17,366 nt of DNA from UBA7672 sp964550535 (lineage in GTDB: Bacteria; Pseudomonadota; Alphaproteobacteria; Caulobacterales; Hyphomonadaceae): positions 1-17,366 of the forward strand of contig CAZJZQ010000071.1 in the NCBI GenBank assembly GCA_964550535.1, read 5' to 3'. Within the stretch, counting starts at the first letter, position 1. Each line of letters opens with the position of its first letter. Shown here one piece after another: positions 6,659 through 14,970 of this stretch. Below the pieces are notes generated by a model that had not been told where the DNA came from, did no database searches, and saw only the letters and a list, made by a program, of their open reading frames with translations. The position numbers and the translations under genes were made by a program.

Positions 6659-7502
6659 GCGGCCAGCCCGGGGCGGCGGACGCAAGGAGATACTCCTGCG
6701 CGTCCTGTCTGCCGCCGTGCTGGCGCCGCTTGGGCTTTGGGCTGCGTGGTCCGGCGGGCTGGCGCTCGTGCTGGCGGCGGGCGTTTGCGCGATCATGGCT
6801 TCGATTGAATGGACGCGAATGGCCGCGCAGACACAGGCGGGCTGGGCGCGAATTCCGCTGCATCTTCTGATGGCGGCGGGCGCGGCGGTAGCCGCGTGGG
6901 CCGGAACGATGGATCTTGCGCTGGTCGCCGGCGCCGGGCTGGTTCTGGCGGCGCTGGCCGCCGGACTGACCCATCTGGGGAAGGGCGCTGTGCGGTCGAT
7001 GGCGTTCGGCGCGATCTATGTGACGCTGCCCTTTGGCGCGTTTATCTGGATTCGGGAATGGCACCCCGACGGCCGGTGGATACTGTTGGCGTTGCTCGCC
7101 GTGGTGTGGGCGACGGACATTGCCGCCTATTTCGCGGGACGTGGATTTGGCGGCCCGCTGCTGGCGCCCAAGGACAGCCCGAACAAGACGTGGACGGGTG
7201 CGATTGGCGCGGTGGTTTGCGCGTGTCTCGCGGGCGCTGCTGTTGCGCGGCTGGCCGGCGGCGATCTGGGGCTGTGGCTGTTCATCAGCCTGCTGATCTC
7301 GGTCGTGGCGCAGGCGGGGGATTTGCTGGAGTCGCGATTCAAACGGCTCTACGGGGTGAAGGACACGTCGGGCTTTGTGCCCGGTCATGGCGGGGTGCTG
7401 GACCGGCTCGATGCGCTTATGGCGGCGAGCGTGTTTGTCGCGCTGCTGATCCGTTTCCTCCCCGGCGTCTTCCCCGGCTTCGTAACGGGGGAGGCGGGAT
7501 GA
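6612..7502 (+). CDS. cdsA: Phosphatidate cytidylyltransferase
   Basis: CdsA makes CDP-diacylglycerol from phosphatidic acid and CTP, the precursor of all phospholipids, in the inner membrane. The protein is 296 aa with several hydrophobic segments from about residue 27 onward. The family signature is complete near 241-267 (SRFKRLYGVKD, then GHGGVLDRLD), preceded by DSPNKTWTGAIGA. The start ATG at 6612 is preferred because AAGG at 6601-6604 sits seven bases upstream; an in-frame GTG at 6588 has no obvious ribosome binding site. It begins inside uppS (47-nt overlap), and its stop overlaps the dxr start as ATGA (7499-7502). Confidence 0.95.
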   Translation: MRSDAATDDLAASASERPARGGGRKEILLRVLSAAVLAPLGLWAAWSGGLALVLAAGVCAIMASIEWTRMAAQTQAGWARIPLHLLMAAGAAVAAWAGTMDLALVAGAGLVLAALAAGLTHLGKGAVRSMAFGAIYVTLPFGAFIWIREWHPDGRWILLALLAVVWATDIAAYFAGRGFGGPLLAPKDSPNKTWTGAIGAVVCACLAGAAVARLAGGDLGLWLFISLLISVVAQAGDLLESRFKRLYGVKDTSGFVPGHGGVLDRLDALMAASVFVALLIRFLPGVFPGFVTGEAG

Positions 7503-8683
7503 CCGGACCTGTACGCGTATCGGTGCTCGGAGCCACCGGCTCCGTGGGCGCATCCACGCTGGACGTGCTCAGCGGTGTCGCTCAGGGCTCGCCGCAATTC
7601 CAGACCGTCGCCCTGACGGCCCAGACCAACGTAGAGGCGCTGGCAAAGGCCGCCCGCACGACTCGCGCAGAAGTCGCCGTGGTGGCGGATCCGAAGAAGT
7701 ACCGGGACCTGAAAGAGGCTCTTTCAGGGTCCGGCGTCGAGGCGGCGGCTGGCGCGGACGCCTTGCTGGAAGCGGCTGAGCGGCCGGCGGATCGCATGGT
7801 GTCGGCGATTGTCGGCATTGCCGGTTTGCCCGCAACGCTGGCGGCGGTTCGCAAGGGCGTCGATGTGGCGTTGGCCAACAAGGAAAGCCTGGTCTGCGCG
7901 GGGCCGCTGTTGCTGGACGAAGCCGCGCGGTCTGGTGCGCGGCTGCTGCCCATCGATTCCGAGCACAATGCGATCTTTCAGGTGTTGGACAGGCCCGAGC
8001 GGGTTGAAAAGCTGATCCTGACCGCGTCGGGAGGGCCTTTCCGGACCGCAAGCCTGCAGGACATGGCGTCGGCGACGCCGGAACAGGCCTGCGCCCATCC
8101 CAAATGGGTGATGGGGGCGAAAATCTCGGTCGACAGCGCCAACATGATGAACAAGGGGCTGGAACTGATTGAGGCGTGCTACCTGTTCGGGATGCCGGCG
8201 GACCGCATCGACGTGCTGATCCACCCGCAATCCATTATCCATAGTCTCGTGGCCTATGATGACGGTTCGGTGCTGGCGCAGCTTGGGATGCCGGACATGC
8301 GGACGCCCATTTCCTACGCGTTGGCCTGGCCTACGCGCATGCCGCTGCCGGGACTGGAGCGCCTTGATCTCGCCAAGATCGGCAGGCTGGATTTCTCGCC
8401 GCCTGATCCGCAACGTTTCCCGGCGCTGGAGCTGGCGCGGACAGCCGTTTCTGCCGGGGGTGGGGCCCCAATCGTGCTTAACGGAGCGAATGAGGTCGCT
8501 GTGGCGGCCTTCTTGCAGCGCCGGATAGGGTTTCTGACGATCGCCCAAGTCGCGGGAGAGGTTCTCGATGAATATCTCGGAACCGGTTCGGCCAGCGCGC
8601 CGCCTGCTGACTTTGAGGCTGTCTTCGAACTCGACCGCATGGCGCGTTCCCGCGCTCTGGAAAAGTTGAGGCTGGCTGCATGA
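7499..8683 (+). CDS. dxr: 1-deoxy-D-xylulose 5-phosphate reductoisomerase
   Basis: DXR (IspC) converts DXP to 2-C-methyl-D-erythritol 4-phosphate with NADPH, the first committed step of the MEP isoprenoid pathway and the target of fosmidomycin. The protein is 394 aa. It shows the NADPH-binding GATGSVG (11-17), ANKES (126-130), the metal-binding IDSEHN (D153, E155), ASGGPF, and SVDSANMMNKGLELIE (210-225, with E222). IHPQSIIHSLV and GMPDMRTPISYAL follow. The start ATG at 7499 overlaps the cdsA stop and is preceded by a strong GGGGGAGG. Its product pathway feeds UppS, encoded two genes upstream. Confidence 0.98.
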   Translation: MTGPVRVSVLGATGSVGASTLDVLSGVAQGSPQFQTVALTAQTNVEALAKAARTTRAEVAVVADPKKYRDLKEALSGSGVEAAAGADALLEAAERPADRMVSAIVGIAGLPATLAAVRKGVDVALANKESLVCAGPLLLDEAARSGARLLPIDSEHNAIFQVLDRPERVEKLILTASGGPFRTASLQDMASATPEQACAHPKWVMGAKISVDSANMMNKGLELIEACYLFGMPADRIDVLIHPQSIIHSLVAYDDGSVLAQLGMPDMRTPISYALAWPTRMPLPGLERLDLAKIGRLDFSPPDPQRFPALELARTAVSAGGGAPIVLNGANEVAVAAFLQRRIGFLTIAQVAGEVLDEYLGTGSASAPPADFEAVFELDRMARSRALEKLRLAA

Positions 8684-8720
8684 ATACGGAATTGTTTGTG
8701 GTTTTCGGGGACTGCATCTG

Positions 8721-9887
8721 ATGGAAAAGCTGCTTTCTGTCCTGGCGTCGCCGCTTCCATTTATCCTGCTGATTTCCGTGGTGATCACCGTCCATGAACT
8801 CGGCCACTACTGGGTCGGGCGTATGTTCAACGCCGCCGCGGAGTCATTCTCCATCGGCTTCGGCAAGCCGATCTTCGAGGTGAAGGACAAGCGCGGCACG
8901 CGCTGGCGGTTGAACTGGATCCCGCTGGGCGGTTTTGTGAGCTTTGTGGACGAAACGCCGTCCGCCAATGGCGAGAAGAAGGAGCAATCCGAGCTTGTGG
9001 GCAGGGCGTTCACCGCGCTGGGGCCGATGCAGCGGCTGGCGATTACGCTAGGCGGTCCGGCAGCCAACTTCGTCTTCGCGATCTTCGTATTCGCCGCCAT
9101 CGGCATGGGCCTTGGCCGGGAGCAGGCGCGGGAAGTCCGCGTTGCGCAAATCGAGGCGGGCAGCGCGGCTGAACTGGCCGGGTTCGAGATTGGCGACGTG
9201 ATGGTGTCTGCGGGCGGACGTCAGGTGCTGACCGCAAATGACGTGACCCGCGCCACGATCCTGCGCGGCGGCGAGGAAGTCCGCTACCAGATACTCCGCG
9301 ACGGTCAGCTGACCATGCTGACCGCCATCCCGATCGAGCGGATGGAGCGCAACGAGGCCTTTCAGGTGACCGAGAAGGTTGGCCGGTTGGGGCTGCGGTT
9401 CGAGCATATCGATGTGAGCGTGAGACGGCTCAACCCCATCGAATCCGTCGCCTTTGGCGTCGCCACTACCGGAGACGCGCTGGCCAGCACCCTTACGGTG
9501 ATGCGCCGTCTCGTTACCGGTCTGGACGGGCTGGAAAAAATGAACGGTCCGGTCGGAATCTTCACCCTGACGGACAATGTGACCGATCTGCACATGAAGC
9601 AGCCGGGCGTCGATCTGGGAGAAAAGCTGCGTCAGGTGACCCTGCGGCTGATCGAACTGAGCGCCCTGCTGTCGATCGGGGTGGGTTTCTTCAACCTGCT
9701 GCCGATTCCCATCCTAGATGGCGGCCGGGCGGTCATGTGCGTTGTCGAGGCGATTACGCGCCGGGACATCCCCGCAAAGGTGGTCCGGGTCAGCATGACC
9801 GTAGGAATGGCTTGTATTCTGGGCTTTTTCCTCATCATAACGTGGCAGGACGTGAACAAACTGCCATGGTGGCCGGGCGGGTCCTAG
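8721..9887 (+). CDS. rseP: RIP-type site-2 zinc metalloprotease (RseP/MmpA family)
   Basis: An intramembrane protease that cleaves transmembrane segments of anti-sigma factors or other single-pass proteins. In E. coli it acts on RseA in the envelope stress response; the Caulobacter homologue MmpA degrades PodJ. The protein is 388 aa. The zinc ligands HELGH (25-29) lie in the first membrane helix, and the third ligand is in NLLPIPILDG (325-334, D333). A second helix lies around GPAANFVFAIFVFAAIG, one recognisable PDZ domain at about 138-200, and a final helix near the C terminus. It is shorter than E. coli RseP (about 450 aa, two PDZ domains), in line with the alphaproteobacterial form. The start ATG at 8721 has GGGGA upstream. 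The 37-nt gap after dxr shows no clear regulatory site. Confidence 0.96.
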   Translation: MEKLLSVLASPLPFILLISVVITVHELGHYWVGRMFNAAAESFSIGFGKPIFEVKDKRGTRWRLNWIPLGGFVSFVDETPSANGEKKEQSELVGRAFTALGPMQRLAITLGGPAANFVFAIFVFAAIGMGLGREQAREVRVAQIEAGSAAELAGFEIGDVMVSAGGRQVLTANDVTRATILRGGEEVRYQILRDGQLTMLTAIPIERMERNEAFQVTEKVGRLGLRFEHIDVSVRRLNPIESVAFGVATTGDALASTLTVMRRLVTGLDGLEKMNGPVGIFTLTDNVTDLHMKQPGVDLGEKLRQVTLRLIELSALLSIGVGFFNLLPIPILDGGRAVMCVVEAITRRDIPAKVVRVSMTVGMACILGFFLIITWQDVNKLPWWPGGS

Positions 9888-9973
9888 TTCTGTATGTGCA
9901 GCTTGAGATTACTGGCCGCATGTAGTCAAAACAGGGCCAGACAAACGGCCGCCCGGGCCTGCGTGTAGTAAAC

Positions 9974-9979
9974 AAGGGG
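9974..9979 (+). promoter_or_regulatory. Shine-Dalgarno that decides the bamA start
   Basis: AAGGGG at 9974-9979 abuts an ATG at 9980 with no spacer, lies 3 nt from a GTG at 9983, and lies 6 nt from an ATG at 9986. Only 9986 has a normal spacing, so the start is placed there. The rest of the 98-nt rseP-bamA gap holds a TTGAGA (9903-9908) but no convincing -10 at the right distance. Confidence 0.6.
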
Positions 9980-9985
9980 ATGGTG

Positions 9986-12523
9986 ATGCGGTCATGGTTT
10001 GCGAGCGCCTTGGCGCTGACGGCGTCGGCTGGCGCGACCATAGCCGCCCAGCAGTCCTGGCATGGCGCTCAAGCCTGGGCCCAGCAGCCCGCCCAGGTGA
10101 TTTCGCGCATCCTGGTTGAGAACAATCAGCGTATCGAGGCGCGCACCGTTCAATCCTATCTGCTCGTCCGTCCCGGCGACACCTTCGATCCTGACCGGAT
10201 TGACCTGTCGCTCAAAGCGTTGATCGCGACCGGCCTGTTCGCAGACGTCGTGTTCGAACAGCGCGGCTCCGACCTTGTTGTTCGCGTGATCGAGAACCCG
10301 ATCATCAATCGCGTGATCTTCGAGGGAAACAACGCCGTCACAACCGAACGTCTGCAAGAGGAAACAGAAGCCGAGCCTCGCGCGACGTTCACCCGTTCGC
10401 GCGTCGAGCAGGATGTGCAGCGCATCCTTGAGGTCTATCGCCGCGCCGGCCGCTTCGCCGCAACCGTGACGCCACAATACAAGCCGCTGCCTCAGAACCG
10501 CGCCGATCTGATCTTCGTGATCGAGGAAGGCCCGAGCACGGGCGTGCAGGCCATCAACTTCCTCGGCAACGAGCGCTTCACCGACAGCCGTCTGCGCCGC
10601 GAGATCATCACACGCGAGTCGCGTTGGTGGCGATTCTTCGAACGCGCGGACAACTATAACCCCGGCCAGATCGAGGCTGACCGCGACCGCCTCGGCACCT
10701 TTTATCGCAATGCCGGTTACGCCGACTTCCGTATCGTGTCCGCCGTCGCGGACCTGACGCCGGATCGCCGCGACTTCTACATCACCTTCACGGTGGAAGA
10801 GGGCGAACTCTACAACTTCGGCAACATCTCGGTCAGCACCGAACTTGAAAAGCTTTCGGGTGAGCGGCTCGCGCTCGTGTTGCCGATGCAGAAAGGCGCA
10901 CAGTACGCCGCGGACAAGATCGAGGACGCCGTCGACGTCATCACTTTCGCCGCCGGTACGGCGGGCTACGCCAATGTTGACGTGCGCCCTGTCACCACGC
11001 GCAACGAAGAGACGCGCACGATCGATATCAAGTTCGAGGTTGATGAAGGCCCGCGTGTATATGTCGAGCGGATCGATATCACCGGAAACACGCAAACGCT
11101 CGACCGCGTTATCCGCCGCGAGATCCGCGTGGCCGAAGGCGACGCCTTCAACCGCATCCTGCTGGACAACGCCCGCAACCGCATCCGTGCGCTGGGCTTC
11201 TTCGTGCGGGACTCGGTGGCGATCACCGAGGTAGATGGTTCGGCCGACGATCGCAAGGTTATCCGCGTCAGCGTGGAAGAAGAGGCGACAGGCGAACTGG
11301 CTTTCTCCGCCGGCTTCTCGTCGTCGGACAACTTCCTGTTCAGCGCCAGCGCCTCGCAGCGCAACTTCCGTGGCCGGGGCCAGTTTGTTAGCGCGCGCGT
11401 GCAAACCACATCGCGCCAGCAGGACATTGAGTTCCGCTTCACCGAACCGAAATTCCAGGACCGCAACCTGGCCGTCGGTATCGACCTGTTCATGACGCAG
11501 TCCGACTTCTTCCGCGAAGCCGGGTTCGAGAACTCGGTCATCGGCGCGGGCGGACGGCTGCTGTTCCCGCTGTCTGACACCGATCAGATCGGCCTGCGCT
11601 ACAACCTGCGCAGCGACGACCTGCGGATCGATCCGCAGCTGACGGACTGCTCGTCCGCCGCCTTCTTCCGTTCGTCGCTGTGCGACCAGCAGGGCGAGCG
11701 GCTGACGTCTTCGGTCGGTTACACCATCGCCATGGATCGCACGAACGATCCGTTTGAACCGACACGCGGCTTTGACCTGTCGTTCAGCCAGGACATTGCT
11801 GGTCTCGGCGGCGACGTGAACTACCTCAAGAACGAACTCCGCGGCTCTATTTATCGGGGCCTATGGCCGGGAATCGTCGCCAGCGCGCGCGTCGAAGCCG
11901 GTTACATTGAAAGCTGGGGCGACGAAGGCGTGCGGATCAACAACCGCTTCTTCAAAGGCGGAAACTCGTTCCGCGGCTTTGACGTGGCGGGTCTTGGCCC
12001 GCGCGAGGTGCAGTACTACTACGAGACTGAAACGATTGCAGTCGATCAGGGCGTGCCGCCGCGTGAATTCTCGGTGCCGCTGCTCAACACGGACGGCACG
12101 CAGCAGACCAACGATCAGGGCCAGTTGCTCTACACAGCCGCGCGCCGTGACGCATCCGGCGATCTGTTGCCGATAAATATTCGCGCATTCAACGCCCTTG
12201 GCGGCAAGGTATATGCAATTGGCTCCTTGGAGCTTTCCTTCCCGATCCCGTATGTTCCTGAGGAGCTGGGAATTGATGGAGCACTCTTCGCCGAGTTCGG
12301 CACGCTCGGCCTTCTGGACGACATCGATCGCGACAGGCGGGCCGGGGACGCCTTCAACGATTACCGCGTCGATGACTCCGCCAGCCTGCGCGCCAGCGCC
12401 GGCCTCAGCGTCTTCTGGGACTCCCCGTTCGGTCCTGTGCGCTTCGACCTCTCCGAAATTCTCGCCGCAGAAGAGTATGACGAGACCAAAAGCTTCCGTT
12501 TCAGCACCAACACCAGGTTCTAG
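9986..12523 (+). CDS. bamA: Outer membrane protein assembly factor BamA
   Basis: The Omp85-family core of the BAM complex, which folds beta-barrel proteins into the outer membrane. The protein is 845 aa. A signal peptide is present (MRSWFASALALTASAGATIA..., likely cleaved after AWA at 30-32). Five POTRA domains follow from about 38 to 470, with boundaries visible as repeated starts such as VISRILVENN, INRVIFEGNN, GVQAINFLGN, FGNISVSTEL and VERIDITGN. A C-terminal 16-strand barrel ends with Phe (SFRFSTNTRF), as the beta-signal requires. The barrel's conserved L6 RGF motif is in KGGNSFRGFDV. Two cysteines, C555 and C566, sit in a probable surface loop, and a long loop insertion follows the RGF motif (about 12005-12190). 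skp begins one base after its stop. Confidence 0.97.
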   Translation: MRSWFASALALTASAGATIAAQQSWHGAQAWAQQPAQVISRILVENNQRIEARTVQSYLLVRPGDTFDPDRIDLSLKALIATGLFADVVFEQRGSDLVVRVIENPIINRVIFEGNNAVTTERLQEETEAEPRATFTRSRVEQDVQRILEVYRRAGRFAATVTPQYKPLPQNRADLIFVIEEGPSTGVQAINFLGNERFTDSRLRREIITRESRWWRFFERADNYNPGQIEADRDRLGTFYRNAGYADFRIVSAVADLTPDRRDFYITFTVEEGELYNFGNISVSTELEKLSGERLALVLPMQKGAQYAADKIEDAVDVITFAAGTAGYANVDVRPVTTRNEETRTIDIKFEVDEGPRVYVERIDITGNTQTLDRVIRREIRVAEGDAFNRILLDNARNRIRALGFFVRDSVAITEVDGSADDRKVIRVSVEEEATGELAFSAGFSSSDNFLFSASASQRNFRGRGQFVSARVQTTSRQQDIEFRFTEPKFQDRNLAVGIDLFMTQSDFFREAGFENSVIGAGGRLLFPLSDTDQIGLRYNLRSDDLRIDPQLTDCSSAAFFRSSLCDQQGERLTSSVGYTIAMDRTNDPFEPTRGFDLSFSQDIAGLGGDVNYLKNELRGSIYRGLWPGIVASARVEAGYIESWGDEGVRINNRFFKGGNSFRGFDVAGLGPREVQYYYETETIAVDQGVPPREFSVPLLNTDGTQQTNDQGQLLYTAARRDASGDLLPINIRAFNALGGKVYAIGSLELSFPIPYVPEELGIDGALFAEFGTLGLLDDIDRDRRAGDAFNDYRVDDSASLRASAGLSVFWDSPFGPVRFDLSEILAAEEYDETKSFRFSTNTRF

Positions 12524-12524
12524 T

Positions 12525-13115
12525 ATGAAACTCCGTACCGTTACGCTTGCCGCCATCGCCCTCGCGGGTGTTGCGCAATTTTCGCCGGCCTTCGCCCAGA
12601 AGGTTTTCGTAATCAACGAGAGCGTCATCCTGCGCGACAGCAAGATCGGCAAAGAGATCGTCGCCAAGCTTGGTCAGGTTCAGCAGGCTGGCGTGACCCA
12701 ACTCGGCCTCAAGGAACTGAGCGACAAGATCAAGGCTGAAGACGAAGCCCTGAAGCCGCTGATTCAGTCGTTGACGCCGGAAGCCCTCAACGCGAACGCG
12801 ACGCTGAAAGCGCGTGTCGAGGCTCAAGGCCGACTGAAGAACGAATACCTACAGAAAACGGACGCGCTCTATTCGCAGATGGACCGCCAGGGCGACAGCG
12901 CCAACGTGGCGTTCGAGATCGCGCTGGCTCCAGCCGTCGATTTTGTAGCCAAGGAAGCCGGGGCAGACATCGTCCTGCGCGATTCTCCTGCCGTTTTCGT
13001 GAAGCCTTCGGCCGATCTGAGCGCCAAGGTTGTCGCACGGCTGGACGCAACGCTGCCGACGCTGGCGGCGCTGCAAGCATCGCTACCCCAGCAGCCGGCG
13101 CCCGGCACGAACTAG
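12525..13115 (+). CDS. skp: Periplasmic chaperone, OmpH/Skp family
   Basis: Skp-type chaperones hold unfolded outer-membrane proteins in the periplasm and deliver them to BamA. The protein is 196 aa. It has a signal peptide (MKLRTVTLAAIALAGVAQFS, cleavage likely after AFA before QKVFV) and a short beta-strand core (VFVINESVIL). A long charged, Ala/Gln-rich helical stretch at about 50-130 would form the tentacle coiled coil, and the return segment ADIVLRDSPAVFV is followed by the usual SADLSAKVVARLD near the end. The ATG at 12525 lies one base after the bamA stop, so coupling to bamA is likely. Sequence conservation in this family is low, so the call rests on layout and on the bamA-skp-lpxD context. 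Confidence 0.9.
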   Translation: MKLRTVTLAAIALAGVAQFSPAFAQKVFVINESVILRDSKIGKEIVAKLGQVQQAGVTQLGLKELSDKIKAEDEALKPLIQSLTPEALNANATLKARVEAQGRLKNEYLQKTDALYSQMDRQGDSANVAFEIALAPAVDFVAKEAGADIVLRDSPAVFVKPSADLSAKVVARLDATLPTLAALQASLPQQPAPGTN

Positions 13116-13140
13116 AGTTCTGACGGAAAAGGGCCGCGCC

Positions 13141-14148
13141 GTGCTCGATCCACGTTTCTACGAGACGGTCTGGACGCCGTCGGCGGCGGGCGTGGCGAAG
13201 GAAGCTGGCGGCAAGATCGTACGCGGCGATCCGGATGGCCTCGTCACTGGCGTGGCCGCCGTCGCACAGGCTCGCGGCGGCCAGCTGACCTTTCTGGAAG
13301 GCGCGGACGTAGCGGCGGCGCAAAGCGAGGGCGTCTGCCTCGCGCGGCCGGGTCTGGCGGACAAACTGTCTCCAAACGCGGTGGTGATCGAGTGTCATTC
13401 CCCGCGTGACGCCTTCGCCCGCATCGCCGGCCGGATGTTTGCGCCTCGTGAGTTCGACGGCGGGCAGACGGCCATTCATCCCGACACACAAATACACCCC
13501 ACCGCGGTTCTTGAGCCCGGCTGTATCATCGGTGCAGGCGTGGCCGTTGGATCAGGCGCGCGCGTGGGTGCTAACGCTGTGATCGGACCGGGCGTGCAGA
13601 TCGGGCGAAATACGCGCATTGGCGCGCGCGCCTCGATCCGCTGCGCTCTGCTGGGCGATGGCGTCACCATCCTGCCCGGCACGGTGATTGGCGAGACGGG
13701 GTTTGGTTTGGCTGCTGGCGGCAGCCAGGCAGTGCTGTCGCCGCATTTCGGGCGAGTCATCATCCAGAACGGCGTTTCGGTCGGCGCCAACACCTGCATC
13801 GACCGCGGCCTGTTCGAGGACACGGTGCTGGGCGAGGGGACGCACATCGATAATCTCTGCCACATCGGTCACAATTGCCGCATTGGCTCGGGCGTGGTTA
13901 TGGCGGCGTTCGCTGGCGTGTCTGGAAGCGTCGAAATCGGTGACGGCGTGCAGTTCGGTGGCCGGGTCGGCGTAAAGGACCATATCCGTATCGGCGCAGG
14001 CGCCCGGGTCGCTGCCGGAGCCGCCGTCCTCAAGGACGTGCCTGCGGGCGAGACCCACGCCGGATATCCCGCCAAGCCGGCCCACACCTGGATGCGGGAG
14101 CTTGCATGGCTGGCCTCAGCAGCGCAAAAACGGCCCACCAAGGGCTGA
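13141..14148 (+). CDS. lpxD: UDP-3-O-(3-hydroxyacyl)glucosamine N-acyltransferase
   Basis: LpxD adds the second (N-linked) 3-hydroxyacyl chain from acyl-ACP to UDP-3-O-acylglucosamine, the third step of lipid A synthesis, in the cytosol. The protein is 335 aa. An N-terminal uridine-binding domain (about 1-105) precedes a left-handed parallel beta-helix of hexapeptide repeats (IGxGVxVG type, about 112-315), then a C-terminal helix. The catalytic His is probably H244 in HIGHNCRIG (E. coli H239, by motif). The start is GTG at 13141 with GGAAAAGGG at 13125-13133; no in-frame ATG gives a sensible N terminus, and the open frame upstream runs through skp. It follows skp by 25 nt. Unusually, fabZ does not follow: lpxA begins 30 nt downstream. 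Confidence 0.96.
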   Translation: MLDPRFYETVWTPSAAGVAKEAGGKIVRGDPDGLVTGVAAVAQARGGQLTFLEGADVAAAQSEGVCLARPGLADKLSPNAVVIECHSPRDAFARIAGRMFAPREFDGGQTAIHPDTQIHPTAVLEPGCIIGAGVAVGSGARVGANAVIGPGVQIGRNTRIGARASIRCALLGDGVTILPGTVIGETGFGLAAGGSQAVLSPHFGRVIIQNGVSVGANTCIDRGLFEDTVLGEGTHIDNLCHIGHNCRIGSGVVMAAFAGVSGSVEIGDGVQFGGRVGVKDHIRIGAGARVAAGAAVLKDVPAGETHAGYPAKPAHTWMRELAWLASAAQKRPTKG

Positions 14149-14178
14149 TACGCCGCTTACCGGACCGGGCATGACATC

Positions 14179-14970
14179 ATGGGAGTCACCATTCATCCGC
14201 TGGCGGTTGTGGAGCCGGGCGCCGAGTTGAGCGATGGCGTTGAGGTCGGTCCGTTCTGCGCGGTCGGGCCTCGGGCAAAGCTGGCCAATGGCGTGAAGCT
14301 GCTGTCGCATGTGTCGGTGGCGGGGGACACGTCCATCGGGGAGCGGACGGTGGTGCATCCGTTCGCTGCGCTGGGGCATCCGCCGCAGGATCTTAAATAC
14401 AAGGGTGAAGACACACGGCTGATCATCGGATCGGACAACATCCTGCGCGAGCAGGTGACCATGCACCTGGGCACCGCGAACGGGCGGGGTGAGACTGTGG
14501 TGGGCAGCCGAGGGCTTTACATGGTCGGCGCGCATGTCGGGCATGACTGCATCGTGGGCGACAATGTCACCTTCGCTAACAATGCGACGCTTGGCGGTTT
14601 TGTTTGCGTGGACAGCTTTGTCATCATGGGCGGGTTGTCGGCGGTGCACCAGCTAGGGCGCGTCGGGAAGTATGCGTTCATTGGCGGCGGCGCCCCTGTG
14701 ACAGGCGACGTGATCCCGTTCGGCATGGTGGACAATCACGGCCGCCTTCACGGGCTCAACCTGGTTGGCCTGAAGCGCCGGGGTTTTGCGCGCGAGACGA
14801 TCAACTTGCTGCGCGCAGTCTATCGCGAGCTGTTTCACGGCGAAGGCAATTTTGACGCCCGGGTGGACAAGATCGCCGATCAACATGGCGGCGTCGCAGA
14901 AGTCGCGATGATCATCGACTTTATTCGCGCGGGTGAGAAGCGCGGCCTCTGCACCCCGGGCCGCGAGTGA
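14179..14970 (+). CDS. lpxA: Acyl-ACP--UDP-N-acetylglucosamine O-acyltransferase
   Basis: LpxA transfers a 3-hydroxyacyl chain from ACP to the 3-OH of UDP-GlcNAc, the first step of lipid A synthesis. The protein is 263 aa, the usual size. Hexapeptide beta-helix repeats fill residues 1-185 (HPLAVVEPGAEL, GVEVGPFCAVGP and so on), followed by a helical C-terminal domain beginning LKRRGF. The catalytic base is probably H122 in AHVGHDC (E. coli H125), and AVHQ is at 155-158. The position matching E. coli G173, the acyl-chain ruler, is Gly170 (FIGGG), so a long hydroxyacyl donor (around C14) is plausible; this mapping is by motif only. The ribosome binding site is weak. The stop overlaps the lpxI start as TGATG. 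Confidence 0.97.
   Translation: MGVTIHPLAVVEPGAELSDGVEVGPFCAVGPRAKLANGVKLLSHVSVAGDTSIGERTVVHPFAALGHPPQDLKYKGEDTRLIIGSDNILREQVTMHLGTANGRGETVVGSRGLYMVGAHVGHDCIVGDNVTFANNATLGGFVCVDSFVIMGGLSAVHQLGRVGKYAFIGGGAPVTGDVIPFGMVDNHGRLHGLNLVGLKRRGFARETINLLRAVYRELFHGEGNFDARVDKIADQHGGVAEVAMIIDFIRAGEKRGLCTPGRE

Noticed and set aside
6809..7498. Upstream extension of the dxr frame through cdsA
   Set aside because: The Gly/Arg-rich translation matches nothing in DXR; the conserved N terminus begins at the ATG at 7499, next to a strong Shine-Dalgarno.
7724..8788. 354-codon minus-strand frame opposite dxr
   Set aside because: Composition is low in hydrophobic core and rich in Arg/His/Gln; dxr on the plus strand has every family motif.
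9888..9979. Envelope-stress (ECF sigma) promoter ahead of bamA
   Set aside because: I looked for GGAAC/CGTT-type and RpoE-like elements and found none. TTGAGA at 9903 lacks a -10 at proper distance.
9992..11404. 470-codon open frame on the minus strand opposite bamA
   Set aside because: It is a long antisense shadow of the kind GC-rich codon bias produces. It shows no recognisable domain and lies entirely within bamA, whose POTRA repeats are clear.
13030..13140. Upstream extension of the lpxD frame into skp
   Set aside because: The extra residues are an out-of-frame reading of skp; the GTG at 13141 has a good ribosome binding site and gives the normal LpxD N terminus.
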